Source: Proteles cristata cristata (taxonomy: Eukaryota; Chordata; Mammalia; Carnivora; Hyaenidae). From it: a stretch of DNA of 64,000 nucleotides. Below the pieces are notes generated by a model that did not search any database, was not told the origin of the DNA, and was given only the letters and a program-made list of their open reading frames with translations. The stretch spans positions 359,001-423,000 of the forward strand of contig JAESUZ010005464.1 of assembly GCA_017311185.1 (NCBI GenBank), read 5' to 3'. Below are positions 39,230-52,356 of this stretch, one piece after another (position 1 is the first letter of the stretch; the number at the start of each line of letters is the position of its first letter). A program made the position numbers and the translations under genes.

Positions 39230-39385
39230 TTTTTTTTCCCCAATATTTATTTATTGTTTGAGAGAGGAGGGTGGGGAGGAGGCCAGAGAGCCTGATGAGG
39301 GGCTCAAACTCATGAACCAAGAGATCATGGCCCTAGGTGAAACTAAGAGTCAGACCCTTAACTGACCGAGCCACCCAAGCACCCC
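39230..39385 (-). mobile_element. felid SINE, internally shortened
   Basis: Reverse copy with a truncated GA tract: TATTTATTTATTGTTTGAGA to GAGCCACCCAAGCACCCC. Confidence 0.85.
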
Positions 39386-39501
39386 TATAAAGCTATCTCC
39401 TGATAGAATCTTTCAATTTTAGATTCTTTTTAGGAGACTCACATTGCATCCTATTGTCTGCAACAACAAATACATTGGAGTCAATTAAGGGTTTGCCATT
39501 G

Positions 39502-39718
39502 AGGGGCGCCTGGGGGGCTTAGTCGGTTAAGCGTCCGTTCGCTTGGGTCATGATCTCCTGGTTCGTGGGTTCGAGCCCCGTGTCGGGCTCTGTGCCGACT
39601 GCCAGCTCAGAGCCTGGAGCCTGTTTCAGTCTGTGCTTCCCCCTCTCTCTGACCCTCCCCTGCTCACGCTGTCCCTCTCTCTCTCTCCTAGAAATAAATA
39701 AAAAACATTAAAAAAAAG
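39502..39718 (+). mobile_element. felid SINE, young subfamily, TSD
   Basis: GGGGCGCCTGGGGGGCTTAG head, CCTAGAAATAAATAAAAA tail, TTGCCATTGA on both sides. About five bases are missing in the GTCCG-TTCGCTTGGG stretch. Confidence 0.95.
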
Positions 39719-39944
39719 GGGGGGTTGCCATTGATTGCTGAGTAACAATGGAAGTGTTTCCTTGGTTTCCTCAGAGGAAAATGGGGATGATTTCTACATT
39801 CCAGGTGGTATGTAAAGACTAAATTTTAGACATATAGTATGGAATGACTAGCAATTCTTCCTACTAGTAATTCTATGTCTCCAATCAAAAGCAATTTTTA
39901 AAAAATGCAACATCTCTTAGGTGTAAAGTAAACCGACTGTGCAA

Positions 39945-40120
39945 ACATTTGGTCAGGAACTTTACTAAAGGTACACTTGCCTTATTCTCTTGGCTATTCC
40001 CATGCCCAACCCTGTACCTGGAGTGCTTTTCCCTTCCTCTTTCATAATAAGTGTGTTCAGCCCTCTTCTTTTAAATAACTCCTGTCATCCCATCACTGCC
40101 AATGGTTTCCCCAACTAATT
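39945..40120 (+). repeat. L2 fragment
   Basis: CTGTACCTGGAGTGCTTTTC followed by CTTCCTCTTTCATAAT fits the L2 sense region; a second L2/MIR-like end (CTCAATATACGTTTGCTGAA) lies near 40610-40640. Confidence 0.5.
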
Positions 40121-40815
40121 AGAAGAGAACTAACAAGTACTACATAAGTTTGGTGACCGTGCTTTTGCATTTACCAGTATAATCGTGATTGCAAATATTC
40201 TGCCTTGTTTTCCTAAACCTTCACTTTCTTGTCATGGCACATGTTCTCGTTGCTGGTTAGGCCATATATATATCCCCACCAAGCCTCAATTTGCCATAAC
40301 ATTGTTTCCCTCTTCAATACTACTTTCACTACACAGAGCTACGTATTTGACATTTGCCTTACTTTCCGCATGGCATGTGGATCAGGGACAGAAAAATACA
40401 GGACACCTGACATACCTGGACAGAAGGGGTCCAGACTAGGATGGAGGTGGGGAGGCAGGAAGACGGAGGAAGATAGTGAAAGCTTGCAGTAGCCCACTTT
40501 CGTCCCAGGAGAGAGGAGCGACAGCTGCAGATAACTGAGCATTCAGAGCAAACAAATGGACCAGCTAGGACTGCAGAGCGCAGTGATGAAAAACATTGCT
40601 AAGTGGTAGCCTCTCAATATACGTTTGCTGAATAAATGCAAGAAGACAAAAATACATGGTCCTCCACCAGGCCACACTGTTTCTACTTAATACACTTTGC
40701 AAAGTTAATGTTTTTTCCAGTTACCATAAAAGCATAACAATAAGTCGGGTTTCAGAAGGTTGAATGACTATCCAGAATCCCTTCAAACTCTGATTTTGAT
40801 TTTTGTGCTTTAAAA

Positions 40816-40981
40816 GGGGCACCTGGGTGGCTCAGTCACTTGAGCAACCGCTCTCTCTCTTGATTTTGGCTCAGGTCATGACCTCACAGTGTGAGACTGA
40901 GCTCCATGTTGGGCTCCCCGCTGAGGGTAGAGGCTGCTTGGGATTCTGTGTCTCCCTCTCTCTCTGCCCCTCCCCTGCTAG

Positions 40982-41049
<68 letters not shown>

Positions 41050-41074
41050 ATAAATAAATAAACATTAAAAATAA
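40816..41074 (+). mobile_element. felid SINE with expanded (TC)n(AC)n
   Basis: GGGGCACCTGGGTGGCTCAG head. The CT stretch has grown into (TC)n at 40984-41032, then (AC)n to 41048 and an (AAAT)n tail. Confidence 0.92.
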
Positions 41075-41289
41075 CAGTATTAATAAAAAGAGTCTAGAGA
41101 GTTTCAAAGGTGTCTATCATCTTCAACAGCATTCTTAGCAAAGCTGCATGAAATTTACATGTTGCTCCAAATTGTTTTCCAAATCGCTTGTTAGGATGTG
41201 GATATTTGGCAATAGTAGAAATGACGGAATTATTTTAACTCAGTGATTCCATTTTCCTGGAAATGCATGAATTAATAAAGAGAAACCAA

Positions 41290-41405
41290 GGGCACCTGGG
41301 TGGCTCAGTTGGTTAACCGTCCCACTTCAGTTCATAATCTTCGTGAGTTTGATCCCCATATCGGGCTCTATGCTGACAGCTCAGAGCCTGGAGCCTGCTT
41401 CATAT

Positions 41406-41443
<38 letters not shown>

Positions 41444-41468
41444 AAAAATAAACATTCATTTTAAAAAA
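41290..41468 (+). mobile_element. felid SINE with TSD
   Basis: AGGGCACCTGGGTGGCTCAG head; AGAGAAACCA/AGAGAAATCA flanks. Confidence 0.88.
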
Positions 41469-41929
41469 GAGAGAGAAATCAATCTTCACTCTTGCATTTC
41501 AGTTTTATCTTATGCCAAAATATGGTCATAACACTATAAAGGATATTTTTACAGCCATTCATTAAGCCAGTATTTATGCATCTGATTTTTAACAATTTTT
41601 TTGTAAATCCTACCAAGGTATGCTTTCTCACACTATATTCTGCATCTTCACCATTAGGGAAAAAAATAAATAAAATAACAATAAAGACTGGAGTCACAAA
41701 GTGTAGAGTTTAATACTTCAACTGTTTGTCCTCGGATTAGAACTGACCCTACTCAAAAGTTAAGGGCTTTCCTTTTTCATGATCCGTCTTCAGTCAGCCA
41801 CTATATTCATCTGGATGGATGGTTTTATCCCTACCCAATAACATTTCAATGTATTCATCAGGTGAGACTTTTCTCACCTAAAGCATCTTTGTTTCCAGAT
41901 GCCATGGTTGGGTTCAAGAAAGGAGAAGA

Positions 41930-42146
41930 GGGGCGCCTGGGTGGCTTAGTCGGTTAAGCGTCCGACTTTCGCTTAGGTCATGATCTCGCGGTTCGTGGGT
42001 TCGAGCCCCGCGTCGGGCGTCGGGCTCTGCGCTGACTGCCAGCTCGGAGCCTGGAGCCTGTTTCAGTCTGTGACTCCCTCTCTCTCTGACCCTCCCCTGC
42101 TCACGCTGTCTCTCTCTCTCCTAGAAATAAATAAATAAATTAAAAA
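41930..42146 (+). mobile_element. felid SINE, young subfamily, perfect TSD
   Basis: GGGGCGCCTGGGTGGCTTAG head, AAAGGAGAAGA at both ends. A 7-bp internal duplication (GTCGGGC twice) distinguishes this copy. Confidence 0.96.
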
Positions 42147-42705
42147 AAAGGAGAAGAAAAAGGAAAATATAATATTTGCATAATTGATATTCTAAATAAA
42201 AGAATGAATTTTCAGGCAGATGTTAGTGTTTTCATTACCACAATTGTGGGCTACCGTTCTTCTCAGGATGGCATTGTAAAGCCAGGACTAAAGACAATCA
42301 CACCATTCTCAGCTTTTAAGTTTAATAATTTTTATATAGATATAGGAAAAGATTTGAAAAGAAGGTAGTCTGGCTGAACCAGTCCTGTTCACCGCATCTT
42401 CCCATCCCTACCTTCTCAGCCCCAGTAAGAACCTGTGACTGGGAAAGGAAGGAGAATTTGAAGCCAGATACACTGTGGGAGTTACACTGTCCTGCCCCAC
42501 CCTTGGTCTGAGTTGAGGGTAGAGGTTGAATATCAAAGAATAGAGATGGTTTGTGCCTCACAACAAGGTTCCCTGTTGTCTCCCATCTTGCTGCAGCAGA
42601 GCAGAATCCAAGAGCAGCCTTCTCTAAAATCATGGTATTTAGCAGCCTCAAAAACATGGTATGAGGGGCAATAAGGGAAATGTAGAATGGTCTCACCTTC
42701 TGTGA

Positions 42706-43112
42706 TGGTTAATTTTGTGTGTTGACTGAGCTGGGCCACAGTCCCCAGCTATATAGTCAAACACTATCTGGTTGTTTCTGTGAGGGTGCTGTGCATAAAA
42801 TTAACATTTAAGTCAGCGGGGTTTTGAGTGAAGCGATTGCTCTCCATAATGTGGGTGGGCCTCATCCAATCAGTTGAAGATCTGAAATGAACAAACAACT
42901 GACCTCCCCAGAGCAAGATGAAATTCTAACAGCAGACAGCCTTTGGACTTAAACTACAATGGTGGCTTTTTCCTGGCTCTCCAGGCTGCCAACCTCCACT
43001 GCAGGTTCTGGACTTGTTAACCGCCCTATTCACACGAGCCAATTCCTTAAAATAAATTTGTCTATATATACATATCCTATTAAAGCTGTTTCTTTGGAGA
43101 ATCCTAACACAC
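42706..43112. mobile_element. ancient interspersed repeat, family not identified
   Basis: Starts GTGATGGTTAATTTTGTGTG, includes ATAATGTGGGTGGGCCTCAT and CCAATCAGTTGAAGATCTGA, and ends TTTCTTTGGAGAATCCTAAC. I recognise this as a widespread mammalian repeat but cannot name the family; it may be an LTR or a LINE 3' end. Confidence 0.6.
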
Positions 43113-43483
43113 CTCCCTTTGTCCATAAAAGAAGAATGTAGAGGAGCTAAGAAAGGCCAACAGATTGAAATGAGTGGGAGAGGAAAGTTGCAGGCTGACC
43201 CGGGTGAACAGGTCACCTGAGGCATGGTGGAGCCATCCACAACTCAGCAGAAGCCTTGAGGACAGAAGTGACTGAGGACAACATGCTCAGGAACCACAAG
43301 AAGTCACATCTGGAAAAGGCCAGCACAACATGGAGACTGAGTAAAACCAAAAAGTAGATGTCTTTCCCTGCAGCCGTGAAGAATCTCCTTGCACTTAGAA
43401 TCAATCTCAGGGAGGACAGGAAAGATGAAAATCTGAGAGGTATTAAACTTGAACGTGATTGAAATATAAATATAAGCTGGTCT

Positions 43484-43735
43484 GGGGCGCCTGGGTGGCT
43501 CGGTCGATTAAGTGTTCAACTTTGGTTCAGGTCATGATGTCATAGTTGGTGAGTTTGAGACCCCAATCAGGCTCTGTGCTGACAGCTCAGAGCCTGTTTC
43601 AGATTCTGTGTCTCCCCCTCTCTCTACCCCTCCCCTGCTCATGTGGCACATGTGAGCTCTCTCGCTCGCTCGCTCTCTCAGAAATAAACATATAAAATAA
43701 AATAAAATAAAATAAAATAAAATAAAATAAAATAC
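43484..43735 (+). mobile_element. felid SINE with (AAATA)n tail
   Basis: GGGGCGCCTGGGTGGCTCGG head. The tail has expanded to about nine AAATA units (43690-43733). Confidence 0.92.
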
Positions 43736-44248
43736 ACTGATCCATGCCACTAGAAGATTGCAATCCTTGTCATCAGAATGGTCCCCTATACTGCTTTTCT
43801 CCACCAGTAGGTTTTATTACAACACAAGCTCTCTCTACCAGGTGGAAGAGCTGACTTCCGGGCCACCCCACGCCTGTTCTCCTAGCATCTCACAATGTAA
43901 CTAATCTCAGGAAAACTGATTCATTTGTTTCGGTCACATGCTCAGCCCTGAAACAATTGCTATGCCATTTGATTGGTGAGGCCTAGGCCAAAACCCACTG
44001 CAATGATAGGTAGGGGTCAGGGAGAATCTGGAGTCAAGGCCACCCTAACCAAACCACGTGGCATGGGATCTCCAAGAAGAATGAGAGTATGTCCCCAAAA
44101 GTGACAAAGGGGTGCTGGACAAACGAACCAGTATGTGTCTCCCTGAAAGGAGAATAAGAGAATTAACCTAAATAGTCCTTTTCTGGCCTAAAATGCTCCA
44201 GAGGTTTGCATATTTTAAAAAATGTTCAAAAAAACATGTTCAGATAAC

Positions 44249-44330
44249 AGGGGTGCCTGGCTGGCTCAATCAGCAAAGCACTCAACTCTGGATACTGAGA
44301 CTATGAGTTCAAGCCTCGTGGGCAAAGAGC

Positions 44331-44361
<31 letters not shown>

Positions 44362-44372
44362 CATACATACAA
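44249..44372 (+). mobile_element. older short SINE ending in (CATA)n
   Basis: GGGGTGCCTGGCTGGCTCAA head, GAGTTCAAGCCTC, then a CATA microsatellite at 44332-44372. Confidence 0.8.
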
Positions 44373-44383
44373 ACAATACAAAC

Positions 44384-44612
44384 TTTTTTTTTTAATTTTT
44401 TAATGTTTATTTACTTCTGAGAGAGAGAGAGAGAGAGACAGCATGAGCAGGGGAGGGGCAGAGAGAGAGGAAGATACAGAATCTGAAACAGGTTCCAGGC
44501 TCTGAGCTGGCTGCCAGCACAGAGCCTGATGCGGGGCTCGAACCCATGAACCGCAAGATCATGACCTGAGCTGAAGTCAGACGCTTAACCCACTGAGCCA
44601 CCCAGGCGCCCC
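44384..44612 (-). mobile_element. felid SINE
   Basis: Reverse copy: TTTAATGTTTATTTACTTCT to GAGCCACCCAGGCGCCCC. It sits tail-to-tail with the SINE at 44249. Confidence 0.92.
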
Positions 44613-44619
44613 AATCCAT

Positions 44620-44900
44620 GCATTTCTTCATCGCACATTTGTGGAGAGCTTAGCACATACAGAGCACAGGTGACTGAGGTACATGGTTCCTGCTCTGAGG
44701 AGCTCCATAGTCCAGTTGTGGACAGGCAAACAAATAAATTCTGCCTCAACGTGCCAGGTACTGGCAAAGAGGCGTGAACAAAGGAGCGCAGGCACACACC
44801 AGACAGGCCTCTGTGCCGGGAGGAAGGCACCACGAGCAAACAGACGGTCTCTGAGCTGGGCTTGGAGGGATGTCAGCCTCCAGGGACTGGAAGATGAATC
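44620..44900 (-). repeat. L2 fragment
   Basis: GGTTCCTGCTCTGAGGAGCT, CATAGTCCAGTTGTGGACAG, GAGCTGGGCTTGGAGGGA follow the antisense L2 order. Confidence 0.6.
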
Positions 44901-45267
44901 TGCTGCTTTGTGGAGACCTGTAAAAGGGCAAACCACAGGCCCCAGGGAGAATTAGAGGGAAACCCCAGACAGACTCAATAATCTCCTACGGTATGCTTTT
45001 TATTTCAAACCACAACATATTAGAGGGTGCTTTAAACTAGGAATTATAAGGTGGTAAAGGAAGCAGATTTTAGTCAACAATTATCTTTAGCCTTGGCTTC
45101 CAGTAGTCAACAAAAATGGAAATTTGAGGAAATTGCCATACAGTTAAAGCAAGTAAATTACTTAAACTGTACTGACACCATGAAGACAGAAAACCAATTA
45201 AACAGGAAATTTTATTGAGTAACTCTTGTGTGTAAGGCGCTATGCTGCATCCTATGAAAGAAAAAAA

Positions 45268-45469
45268 TATTTTTTAATTTATTTTTGAGAGACAAAGTGA
45301 GGCATAGTGTGAGCGGGAGAGAGGCAGAGAGAAGAGATAGAATCTGAAGCAGACTCCAGGCTCTGAGCTGTCAGCACAGAGCCCCATGTGGGTCTTGAAC
45401 CCACAAACCGAGAGATCATGACCTGAGCTGAAGTTGGACACTGAACCAACTGAGCCACCCACACACCCC
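45268..45469 (-). mobile_element. felid SINE with TSD
   Basis: Reverse copy ending GAGCCACCCACACACCCC; GAAAGAAA on both sides. Confidence 0.9.
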
Positions 45470-45830
45470 GAAAGAAATTTTTTTTTAAGTGTGAAATGTG
45501 ATTCGGTCCCTCAATAAAGGTATCGTGCGTGTGGAAATGAAATATATACATAGATTAAATAGGTTAATCAATCAAGCTATGAATGATGTAGGTCCAAGGG
45601 CGTGGTATTGATGATAAGTGTCAAAGCACTGGGGCTGTTACAATCTGGAGAATGAATAAATGCCTGCAGGCCCGGATAGCATGAGAGGACATTGTAGAAA
45701 AAAGAAAATTTGAACTCGACATCAAAATAGGAAAGACTTATTCCAGTAAGTGATTTGACTTACAAAAAAATGAGCTTTCTACACCAACTTTTCAGGAATA
45801 AAAGTATTCCATAAAGTTAGATGATGCTGG

Positions 45831-46093
<263 letters not shown>

Positions 46094-46094
46094 A

Positions 46095-46590
46095 ACAAAA
46101 ATGCATCTACCCTGCAGGTCAGCAATTCTACTCCTAAGACAAACGAAAGCACACTTCTACTGAAAGACTTGTGGGAGAGGTTTATGCTAGTGTTATTCGT
46201 AACAGACCAAACTGGAAACCATCCAAGTGCTCATGAAGAGAACAGACAAAGAAATCATGGTGTAAGTACTATTCAGCAATGCGAAAGAATGAGCTACAGA
46301 TACATTCAACAGTGTGGATGAATCTCTCGATCGTTATAGTGAGCAACAGAAAAAGTACATTTTATGTGATTTATTCATATGAAATCCAAGAACAGTAATT
46401 GGAATCTTTGTAAAAAGAAATTAGAACAGTGGTTGACCAAGGGAATGAGAATTGATTGGAAGGGAGCATTGAAGAACTTTCTAGAATGATACGTTGACAG
46501 GTGCATGGACACAATTGTCAAAGCTCAGTAAATTGTACACCTAAGATGTCCATTTTACTGTATGTAAATTTTACCATGATACTAAAAAAC
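46095..46590 (+). mobile_element. old L1M 3' region
   Basis: ORF2-end-like blocks: CAGCAATTCTACTCCTAAGA, AACTGGAAACCATCCAAGTG, CTATTCAGCAATGCGAAAGA, then GTACACCTAAGATGTCCATT and TTTACCATGATAC. Confidence 0.75.
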
Positions 46591-46911
46591 CATTTTCTGA
46601 TCTCTTATGCATTTTAAAACTTCTGAGATGTGTTTTGTAACTTTTTCTGTAAGTAGACAAGTTTCCACCTTATTTGTTGCTTGAATTTTAAATTTTCTGT
46701 GGACTCTTCATTTTGCACACCCATGCTATAAAACCTGTGTGATTTCTTCAGGAGTTGGAAACTGAACACAGCCATTTTTTTAGGTTATTTATTTATTTGG
46801 GGTTATTTATTAAAAGAAAAAAACCTACTTCATTGGATTTCAAAGATGCATTTGAACTAATATCACATTGTTAATTATACTTCAATTAAACATTTTTAAA
46901 TAATAAAACAG

Positions 46912-47125
46912 GGGCACCTGAGTGGCTCAGTTGTTAAGCTTCTGACTTCGGCTCAGGTCATTATCTCCCACTTCACGCGTTCAAGCCCCACATCAGGCTC
47001 TGTGCTGCCAGCTCAGAGTCTGGAGGCTGTTTCAAATTCTGTGTCTCCCTCTCTCTCTGCCCCTTCCCCACTCATACTCTGTCTATCTCTCTCAAAAAGA
47101 AATAAACGTTAAAAACCTTTTTTTT
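46912..47125 (+). mobile_element. felid SINE with TSD
   Basis: GGGGCACCTGAGTGGCTCAG head; AATAATAAAACA on both sides. Confidence 0.92.
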
Positions 47126-47219
47126 AATAATAAAACAATGAAGTCAAGTGACTTAATCAAATGAATAATGAAGATGGAGCTGTTCGGACTAAAACTGGTG
47201 ACTTGAAAAAAGGTTGCTG

Positions 47220-47325
47220 GGGCACTGAGCACAGAGCCTGCTTGGAACTCGCTCTCCCTCACTCTCCACCCTGCCCCCACTCTCTCTTTCTCACAAAATA
47301 AATAAATAAACTAAAAAAAAAAAAA
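47220..47325 (+). mobile_element. 5'-truncated felid SINE
   Basis: Only CACAGAGCCTGCTTGG, the CT stretch and the AAATAAATAAAC tail remain. Confidence 0.75.
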
Positions 47326-47543
47326 GAACTGCCATTTTTGGCTTGGAAAGATCAGAATACGTTGGGACATGAATACTACAAAACTGAGAACTTCGTGAGG
47401 CAAAAAGAAAGAAATCTAAAAAAAATAGTTTCTGCTTTTCACTCCTATATTCATTTCACTTTGTAAGATTACCTATTTGGGCACTGATCATTCTATTGAA
47501 TATTATACAAATACTGATCTCGAGTAATCCAGGGACCTAAATT

Positions 47544-47757
47544 CTTTTTTTTTTTTAAGTATATTTATTTTGAGAGAAAGTGTAAGTGGGAGAGGGACAG
47601 AGAGAGAGAGAGGAAGAGAGAGAATCCCAAGCGGGCTCTGCCCTGTTAGTGCAGAGACGGACTTGGGGGGCTCGATCAAACCCACAAACGATGAGGTCAT
47701 GGCCTGAGCTAAAACCAAAAGTCAGATGCTTAACTGACAGAGCCACTGAGTTACTCC
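47544..47757 (-). mobile_element. felid SINE, diverged
   Basis: Reverse copy: ATATTTATTTTGAGAGAAAG to GAGCCACTGAGTTACTCC. Confidence 0.85.
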
Positions 47758-47778
47758 TAAATAATAATGTAACAACCT

Positions 47779-47990
47779 GGGGCACCTGGGTGGGTTAGTC
47801 GGTTAAGCGTCCGACTTTCACTTAGGTCATGATCTCGCGGTTCGTGGGTTCGAGCCCTGCGTCGGGCTCTGTGCTGACTGCCAACTCAGAGCCTGGAGCC
47901 TGTTTCAGTCTGTGACTCCCCCTCTCTCTGACCCTCCCCTGCTCACGCTGTCTCTCTCTCTCTCTCCTAGAAATAAATAAAAACCAAAAA
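47779..47990 (+). mobile_element. felid SINE, young subfamily, TSD
   Basis: GGGGCACCTGGGTGGGTTAG head, CCTAGAAATAAATAAAAA tail; flanks AATAATGTAACAACCT and AATAATATAACAACCT. Confidence 0.95.
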
Positions 47991-50064
47991 AAATAATATA
48001 ACAACCTTCTAAACCACTGAAGGCACAGTATCAGTTCAATTCACTTAGAGAAGAAAAGTAATTTTTCGGAAGGATGGGGATGAGAAGAAGGGAGGAAAAA
48101 GGGAGTTATCAGCATCTGGGGTAGCATTGTGACTTATAACAGATATTTAATATTATAATCTCATGTTAGATGTCAAAAGAAAAAGAAAAATCCCTATAGT
48201 TTTAATAATGCGTATTTTAAAATTTGACTTGACTTTAAAGTTGCCTTAAATTCTCTTGGCCAAACAGGCTTTGTAAAAAGCTGTGAATCCCAACTGGCTA
48301 TAGTGGGGAAAGACAGAAAGCCTCCTGTGTCTAAAGGGCTTTCCTAGATTTGAGGGGGCAGAAGAGCATTTTATGTTTATTAAAAAAGTGTGAAGCTAGG
48401 AGACACTGCTGTGGACAACAGAGAGAAAGTACAGCACACACCTCCTGCCCTTAGTCTCGCTGGGGCTCTGGAGTTACATGCAGAACCATATAAGCAAGTA
48501 TACAATTATATACCAGAAGCACCTGGGTCACACAACCCGCCATGACAGCCGTGACTGCAGACAAGTTCCGTTGTGACATTCACTCGGAAAACTCACCCTG
48601 TGGTGACGTGAATCAACTCCCTCACGAGGTTTTCAGAAACCTGTTGTCATTAAAAAGAAATTAGTTTCACTTCTCTAATCTTAACCTCGTAGGTTTTTTT
48701 TTTGTCATTTACTATACACTTCCCTTAAGTGATTTCATTTGGGTTGATCTCAAAGTGAGGAATGGAGAAGAGAGGTCTCAACTGCCACAGGGAAAAGGCA
48801 AGTCACAGGGGCGAGCCCAGCATTTTTATTTTTGGAAGTAAAATGAATCCAACATGTCTGCTTCACCCCAAAATAATGAAAATGTCATTCCTTCTATGAA
48901 CTCCTGAGGCATTATCACCTGTAGCAGTCATTTGGAACCCAGTATATTGCTCTTTGGTTTGTCATTTCAGACAAATCATGACTCTTTAAGGCAGAAGAAT
49001 GTCCTTGGGGGACACTGCATATAATGAAATATTGTTACTTTTCTGCCAATGGGCATCCATATTGGAATAGAGCAACATACAGTAAGGATGGTCTAAGCAC
49101 CCCAGGCTTCACCAATCTCTCATTTTTCATGAGTCCACCTTATCTAAGAGATACTTCTGCATATGCCTTTGAGCAAAAGACTCTCAGAGTTATGAGTCAA
49201 GAGATCCTCAGTAAACTTGTCAAGACAATTATTTAAAGGCTTTGTAAGAATTCCATTTATTATGGAAACCAACTTGACAATAAACAATGAAAGAAAAAAA
49301 AAGTAAGAATTCCATTTGGAAAACTTATTTTTTTATTATTCATGTCTGAAAGTAAGAATGTGATCCATAACATTTATTTTAGTGACTATCCATTCTTGAT
49401 TAAATAGTACCGTGTAACAAATAATAACATAAAATGGAGAGCGTTTTCTCCTTAATTACCAATGGCCTATTTCAGTTTCAGGTTTACTATGTCATCTCAA
49501 ATGCTCCCTCCAAATTTGGTCATGATTGTTGATGAAGACATTGCAGGAAATGAATGGCCTGATTAACAAAGCATATTTTAAAAATTTAGCATTGCCTGCT
49601 AAGCAATGAGAAAGAGAACCATAGATACATCACCCACCCCAGGTGGAATCTGGTTAACATCAGACATGGCACTACATCTAAAAGATGTTCAGCCAGTAGG
49701 TCAAAAATCAAATATAAGAATAAGATACATGTATCATATATTAATAAGTACAAGTGAATGTGACAGTTCGGAAATTTGGAGGAAGGGAATTTCAGAATTG
49801 CACATCATGATCAGAATTAGTGCTCTGTTCTAGATCACCAGAAACACACCATTGCACTTCCCATTTATTTGTCTCTTAAAGCTCCTCAAATGATCTGAAT
49901 TAGGAGATTGAGCGGTTGAAGACCTGAATGCCAGATCTCTTTCTTTCACTGAGACTGGAGTAGAGAAAGAACACAGAGAATGATTCAGAGGCTGATTTGA
50001 CCGATCACTAGACAAGTAAAACTGAAAATATTTGGGGGACCAATGGAGATCTCTTAGAGTTCAG

Positions 50065-50300
50065 GCAGCAGAAAGGTGGGACAGCACAGGCTTCAGAATC
50101 AAGAATACCCAAGTGTGAATCTTGCATAGTCACACACTATGTGACCTCTAGTGTGTTACCTAACATCTGTGAACCTCCATTTCCTCATTTGTAAGACCCA
50201 GAGCAAGAACTCCCTCATAGGGATGTTGATAGGATTCAATACCTTAACATACACACGCTGTAACTGGTACATATTCAGTGCTAAGTAAATATTTATTCCA
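50065..50300 (+). repeat. MIR fragment, well preserved
   Basis: GCTTCAGAATCAAGAATACC, CTATGTGACCTCTAGTGTGT, CCTCCATTTCCTCATTTGTA, CATAGGGATGTTGATAGGAT and GTGCTAAGTAAATATTTATT follow MIR order. Confidence 0.8.
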
Positions 50301-50569
50301 TTCCCTTTCTCTACAAAAACAGATATTAGAATTTTTACTCCCCGATTTTAAAAGCTTCCCACCAACTTAGCATATAAAACCTCATACCAAGTACTGAGAA
50401 AAATTGGTGCCTGTAACAACACTGCATTTTCAAAATGTTAACTGTTGTATTTTGTCATGCTTACTGATGTTTATCTTGGCGTAGAGTCAATAGCCGTACA
50501 AACACCGCGTAGGACGGGTAGTGACGGACTTACTAGAATTTGATTCCGGTTCACAAACTTTCGGTGAAT

Positions 50570-50660
50570 ACCAGTATGGCCAGCCCTAGAGACATTACAG
50601 AGTAATCCAGACACAGTCCCCGCCCCACAGAAAACTCCAGCGTCGGTAAAGAAAAGCCAA
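50570..50660 (-). repeat. L2 fragment
   Basis: GCCCTAGAGACATTACAGAG and CAGTCCCCGCCCCACAGAAA resemble the antisense L2 3' end. Confidence 0.45.
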
Positions 50661-51976
50661 CGTTAGGACATCTGACATGTGCTCTCCTGCATATTTTTAT
50701 AATTACCTGTAAGCCAATCTCTCTCCAAGGTTGAATTGAGTTTAAATTTCACAGCCAGCTTTTGTCACTTTATTGTTTTTTAGACACCCAAGCACAGTTT
50801 GGTTTGCACTGATTTTTATACTAGAAAGAAGACATCACTGCCAGTTAATATCATCAAACTAGGAAGGGGCGCCTAGTTAATGGGCACCTTGCAAAAGATG
50901 GAAGGAGACAAGATCTGTTTCCTGAGATCATACAATACTTAAAGCAAGATTTTTGCTTTGTATGTCCCTCCACCACTTCCACGTTTTGAAGAGAGAGAGA
51001 AAAAAAAAAGCACACTCTGCATGACCACAGGATCAACCACTGCTGCCTGCTGGCCAGAAAAAGGGTAGTATTAAGGGTGCAGCCATCTGCTTGCCACAGA
51101 CGGCTGGCAAGACAAAAGCTAATTAGCACCCTCAACCTTCCCCCTTACTCTGACCCTCCTCTCCTTGCCCCCATCACCTGACTGGCCTCCCCTTCCCCTA
51201 CTGCACCAGCTTCTTTCTGCATCCTTCGGCTTGCGGGGGGTGGGGGGAAGGTCAGAGACATTTGCCTAGTCTAGCAAGAGACAACAACAGGATTCAGCAG
51301 GACCCTGGATCATGAATTTCTAAAATTTTAAAGGAAATTGCACAAATCACCTCCTCCCGCCCTCCCACAAATAGTGCTCTCTTTCACTGGTGCCTGTTAT
51401 CTTACTGAAAACATCTACTCTGACTAGGAAAATCCTGAGGTCTGGAGTCTCATCTGCTTTGTAATTGACAATTGTCTCGTGATCGGTGAGCACCTAGTTC
51501 CTACACTGGGTCTCTCACCGCTTTGATTGGGGCTTGGGAGACAGCCATAGGATATAAAGCCATTAAGGAAATATAGTACATTTCACTATAAAGCCACAGG
51601 AAATGGTGAGAGGTACCTTTGGTATGAAGCAGCAATGACAGCTCAAATGCCATTAGTTATTAAATATGCCAGAAATATAGGCTATCAGTGAAGCCAACGA
51701 AGATTTTGAGACTTCACAAGATAAAAAGAGTGAAACTTCCAACTAGTACACAAATATAGACTAGCTATTAACGGACAAGAATTATGATTTTCCTATTTAC
51801 CTGAGGCATAATAACATCTAAATACACTGATGTTTCACTAACAAAACTTGTTACTAGGTTACTAGGATTTGGTTACAAAAACAACAGTATTTTTTTCTTT
51901 TTTTTTGTTCTCATTCTGACTAGTTTTTTATATACCTTATAGTAATATAAGCTATACACTTTTTAAAAGAAAACCT

Positions 51977-52153
51977 AGGGGTGCCTAGGTGCCTCAGTCG
52001 GTTAAACATCTGACTCTTGATTTTAACTCAGGTAGTGATCTCGCAGTTTGTGGGATTCAGCCTCCCACTGCTTGGGATCGTCTCTCTCCCCCTCTTTCTG
52101 CCCCTCCCCTGCTTGTGCTCTCTCTTCCTCGAAATAAATAAACTTTAAAAAAA
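51977..52153 (+). mobile_element. felid SINE
   Basis: GGGGTGCCTAGGTGCCTCAG head, shortened B-box region, CGAAATAAATAAAC tail. Confidence 0.88.
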
Positions 52154-52213
52154 GTCTAACAGTGCCAGCTTAAAAAAATGAAAGGCAATAGAAAACAAAC
52201 ATTGAAAACGACA

Positions 52214-52321
52214 AAGGTGGCTAAGTCAGTTAAGGGTCGGACTCCTGACTATAGCTCAGGTCATGATCTTGCCATCCATGAGTTCAAGCCCTGCACTGTT
52301 AGTGCAGAGCCTGCTTGGGAT

Positions 52322-52356
<35 letters not shown>

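Noticed and set aside
42322..42696. 124-codon minus-strand open frame as a gene
   Set aside because: No domain, no conserved pattern and no promoter; length is within what chance allows in 64 kb.
50867..50890. Extra SINE head (GGGGCGCCTAGTTAATGGGC)
   Set aside because: Only about 15 bases resemble a SINE and nothing downstream fits; too short to call.
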